NCBI GenBank assembly: GCA_000507305.1
Contig: DF239165.1
Span: 121,519-185,518 of the forward strand
Direction: 5' to 3'
Length of the DNA: 64,000 nt
Source: Breviolum minutum Mf 1.05b.01
Taxonomy: Eukaryota; Sar; Dinophyceae; Suessiales; Symbiodiniaceae
This document shows positions 61,769-64,000 of this stretch, piece by piece. Made by a program: the position numbers and the translations under genes. A model generated the notes under the pieces. The model was not told the origin of the DNA. It saw only the letters and a list, made by a program, of their open reading frames with translations, and made no database searches. Position 1 is the stretch's first letter. The number at the start of each line of letters is the position of its first letter.

Positions 61769-63742
61769 ATGAAAAAAACCGTCCAGTGGTTTGACACCGT
61801 CCATTCCGGCTTACAGAACTATCTAGGGATGGCGGATGTTACTTCCTTACTTTTTGCTATTTGGGTATTGGTGCCTGCTCTTGCTTCCTTAGGAAACTTG
61901 AAAGGTATTGCTTTGGAGTCTGTCTTTGGCTGTCAAAGCATCTTTGAAGCTGTGCAATTTCCAGCCTGCCGTGCTGGAGGGCCTTATGATTGGGCGATTT
62001 ATGTTTTGACCTTACCAATTGTTGATTGGCTAGCGTTCACGCTTTTCATCTCATTGGTATTTTTGCTACTGAATCTCTTTGTGCCGGGTACGGTAATGGC
62101 ATTTCCATCACAGAATGTTTCACCATTGCATTTAAACAAGGTTTTGGCAACAGTTTCTGCTTCCATCTCGCGTTGTGAATCCACGATTCAGGTCAGCCTT
62201 GAGCACGTAGGAGCGAGATTGGAATCAGTTTCTAATCAGGTCTATCAACTTCTTGCAGTATTGAACAGACCTGAAGTGGCACATTCACCTCTAAAATCTG
62301 CACTCTCAGGGGCTCAGCGATTAGCGCTGTCCACCACTCATAAGCCTTCCAAAAGTCCTCGTCCTTCTCATATGACCATTTGGATCCAGGGAAAACGTTA
62401 TGGAATGAGTTCACTGGAAAGCTGTATGAGGATTGCTTTGGAGCTTGACGACAGCGAAGCATTAGAAAAGATGGCCTCTCTTCACCGACAACACGGCTCA
62501 AGATATCAGTCTTCAGTCAATGGCGCTAATCTGTATTGCTTCGGTCCCAAACCGTCTTGTTTGCTCGGCAGCATTCATCTGTGGGTTAATTACGGAGGTC
62601 AATATGGTTCTCCTGCTGAGCATGCAGAGAACTTGAAAAGTTACCTTTGGATACCTTTAGACCGTGGAACAATGGATGACAATGTGGAGATATGCAATTG
62701 TTCTTACTTTGACTTCCTTCTTTCCCGCATTGAATGTTATCGGCAAATTCCGCGTGCGGCTCTCAGCCTATTGCAAAGAGCTGAGGGTCTACCAATAGTC
62801 TTGAAAGAAACCAGTGAATACGTCGTGATTAATAAACCATCTGGATGGTTGTGTTCTGGTGCAGATGAGGACCTTCGTAAAAGACTTCCCACTCCCCCCG
62901 GAATAGATTCATTGGGCATTGAAACGGACTCTGACTTGATCAAGTGGACTGTCTCTGAAAGGGGCCCACCGATGATTCATTGGTTCCTCCAAGTCCGCTT
63001 TCCAAAAGAGAATGCTTTCTTTGATCCTGCTATCAATTTCGGTTTGTGCTCCAGGTTGGACAGCAGGAGCGGTGTTTTGCTCATTGTTAAGGGTCTCCTG
63101 GCCCGTCACCGCTACCAGCAGGCATCTTCTGGTGGGCTGATCCAAAAACGGTATTTAGCGGTTGTCCAAGGTGAAGGGCCGCAACCGTGTACAGTTGCTT
63201 CAAACTTCAGGGATAGGACAATTGTATTGCATAGTGAAATGACATCAACAGGCCGAGCATTGGTTCATGTAGAAATGATCGGTGGACGAAGGCATCAAAT
63301 CCGTTAAGATCTCGCCTCACTTGGCTTTCCCCTTCTAGGTGATCATGTATTTAGCGGGCCTGAGCACTGGTCAATACATCTCCATAGCGCTGATTTGATT
63401 GTCTCACTTCCAGATCAGAGATTTTATGTATCGTGCAAACCTCCAAAACTCTTTGAGACATCACTCGGTCATTCTTTTGATCAACTGCCTGAGGTACAAT
63501 ATCGGGATATGAGCTATGGTTTAGCCGTCATTGGCCTTGCAAAGAACGCCGAGGAGGTCCCACCAGATTTTTCAACATGGGAACTTGAGCGCAGAAGAGT
63601 TCCAAATCAGACCTCAAAAGTTGGCAAGGCAGTGGTGCTCCAGGGCCCTACAAATGGTCGGTCACCACTGAGGTTGTTGATCCTATTCTTGACCATCTAC
63701 CACCACACGTTGCTTCTGCTGCATTTTCGCGTCCAAAATTAG
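61769..63742 (+). pseudogene. Membrane-anchored RluA-type pseudouridine synthase copy, interrupted by a stop
   Basis: Intronless frame with a TAA at 63,305-63,307, continuing in the same frame to 63,742. Residues 1-110 hold two likely membrane helices (VTSLLFAIWVLVPALASLG; TLFISLVFLLLNLFVPG). A middle region of unknown function follows. From about residue 350 comes an RluA-family pseudouridine synthase (U to pseudouridine in RNA): YVVINKPSGWL, the catalytic loop SRLDSRSGVLLI with its aspartate, and GGRRHQIR. The stop falls right after HQIR, and the next codons read DLASLGFPLLGDHVF with family spacing, so this is a point nonsense change inside the core. Around 63,640 the sensible frame shifts to another (WSVTTEVVDPILDHLPPHV, to 63,893). 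Lack of introns beside intron-rich genes suggests a retrocopy. The first ATG lies in a repeated TTGAGCAATGAAAAAAA segment; the next is at 61,829. Confidence 0.78.
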
Positions 63743-63893
63743 CTCCCACTGCCAAATCGAGAGCTGTCGCGCTTGCTCGGATTGGTCTCAGTCGATGCAC
63801 TCCGTTGAGAGAAGCCGAGCCAATCCTTGATCAAGTAACCTACTTCGTTGCTAGGGTTCCTCTTTTTGCTTCTTACGGAAGTGATCGTCTTTG
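63646..63893 (+). pseudogene. Frame-shifted continuation of the pseudouridine synthase copy
   Basis: Reads KWSVTTEVVDPILDHLPPHV, AAFSRPKLAPTAKSRAVALA, LREAEPILDQVTYFVARVPL to a TGA at 63,891-63,893. This looks like real protein, whereas the original frame becomes low-quality here. Past the stop the same frame is again open to the window end. Confidence 0.55.
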
Positions 63894-64000
63894 ACATGGG
63901 TATTCGAGTTTTTTTTGGGTTTTTGACTCGGCTGTGGCTGTGCGTCACGCCTTGAGTCTGTGTTCCGTTTCTGGTGAGATCACCAAGGAGGTCTCGCAAG

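Overview
The window reads as nuclear DNA of a dinoflagellate, probably of the Symbiodiniaceae/Polarella type. Small exons (38-160 bp) sit in an AT-leaning, repeat-rich background. Every acceptor I could place reads AG|G, and the donors are a mixture of GT, GC and GA. The protein families also fit: an apicomplexan/dinoflagellate-style cGMP-dependent protein kinase, a single-domain EF-hand cation channel, a Copia-like remnant, and a very long multi-exon protein of a kind I remember only from dinoflagellate genomes. No rRNA, tRNA, CRISPR array or bacterial-type operon was seen.

Layout. (1) 1-1.7 kb, plus strand: decayed Copia-type retroelement with a polypurine tract and probable LTR start. (2) about 1.8-10.8 kb, minus strand: cGMP-dependent protein kinase; cyclic-nucleotide-binding (CNB) modules lie at 10.8-5.5 kb and the kinase domain at 4.75-1.84 kb, running off the left edge. 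One CNB exon is not found, next to an N and a CAG tract. (3) 10.8-17.6 kb: mostly intronic/intergenic, with microsatellites and a few coding-like fragments I cannot assign. (4) about 17.7-29.8 kb, minus strand: voltage-gated cation channel with N-terminal serine-rich region, S1-S6, pore and a C-terminal EF-hand region. (5) 30-31.7 kb: strand switch without clear genes. (6) about 31.7-46.2 kb, plus strand: a giant gene with an acidic region, a lysine-rich repeat tail, a methyltransferase-like module, coiled coil and a C-terminal part that I argue resembles a CACTA (tnp2-like) transposase. (7) 46.8-61.7 kb: almost pure repeat territory, with at least ten families of short terminal-inverted-repeat elements (MITE-like), a tandem ~280-bp repeat and a GC-rich island. 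(8) 61.8-63.9 kb, plus strand: intronless RluA-type pseudouridine synthase copy with an in-frame stop in the catalytic core and a frameshift, probably a retrocopy.

The kinase and channel are neighbours on one strand and could both act in cyclic-nucleotide/Ca2+/voltage signalling; the sequence shows proximity, not co-regulation. The most interesting parts are the giant plus-strand gene, the splice junctions whose intron starts copy the start of the next exon (a footprint of intron insertion), and the dense MITE field with one clean nested insertion. Exon limits come from reading-frame continuity and family memory, without transcripts, so edges are approximate unless an exon-by-exon frame check is stated.
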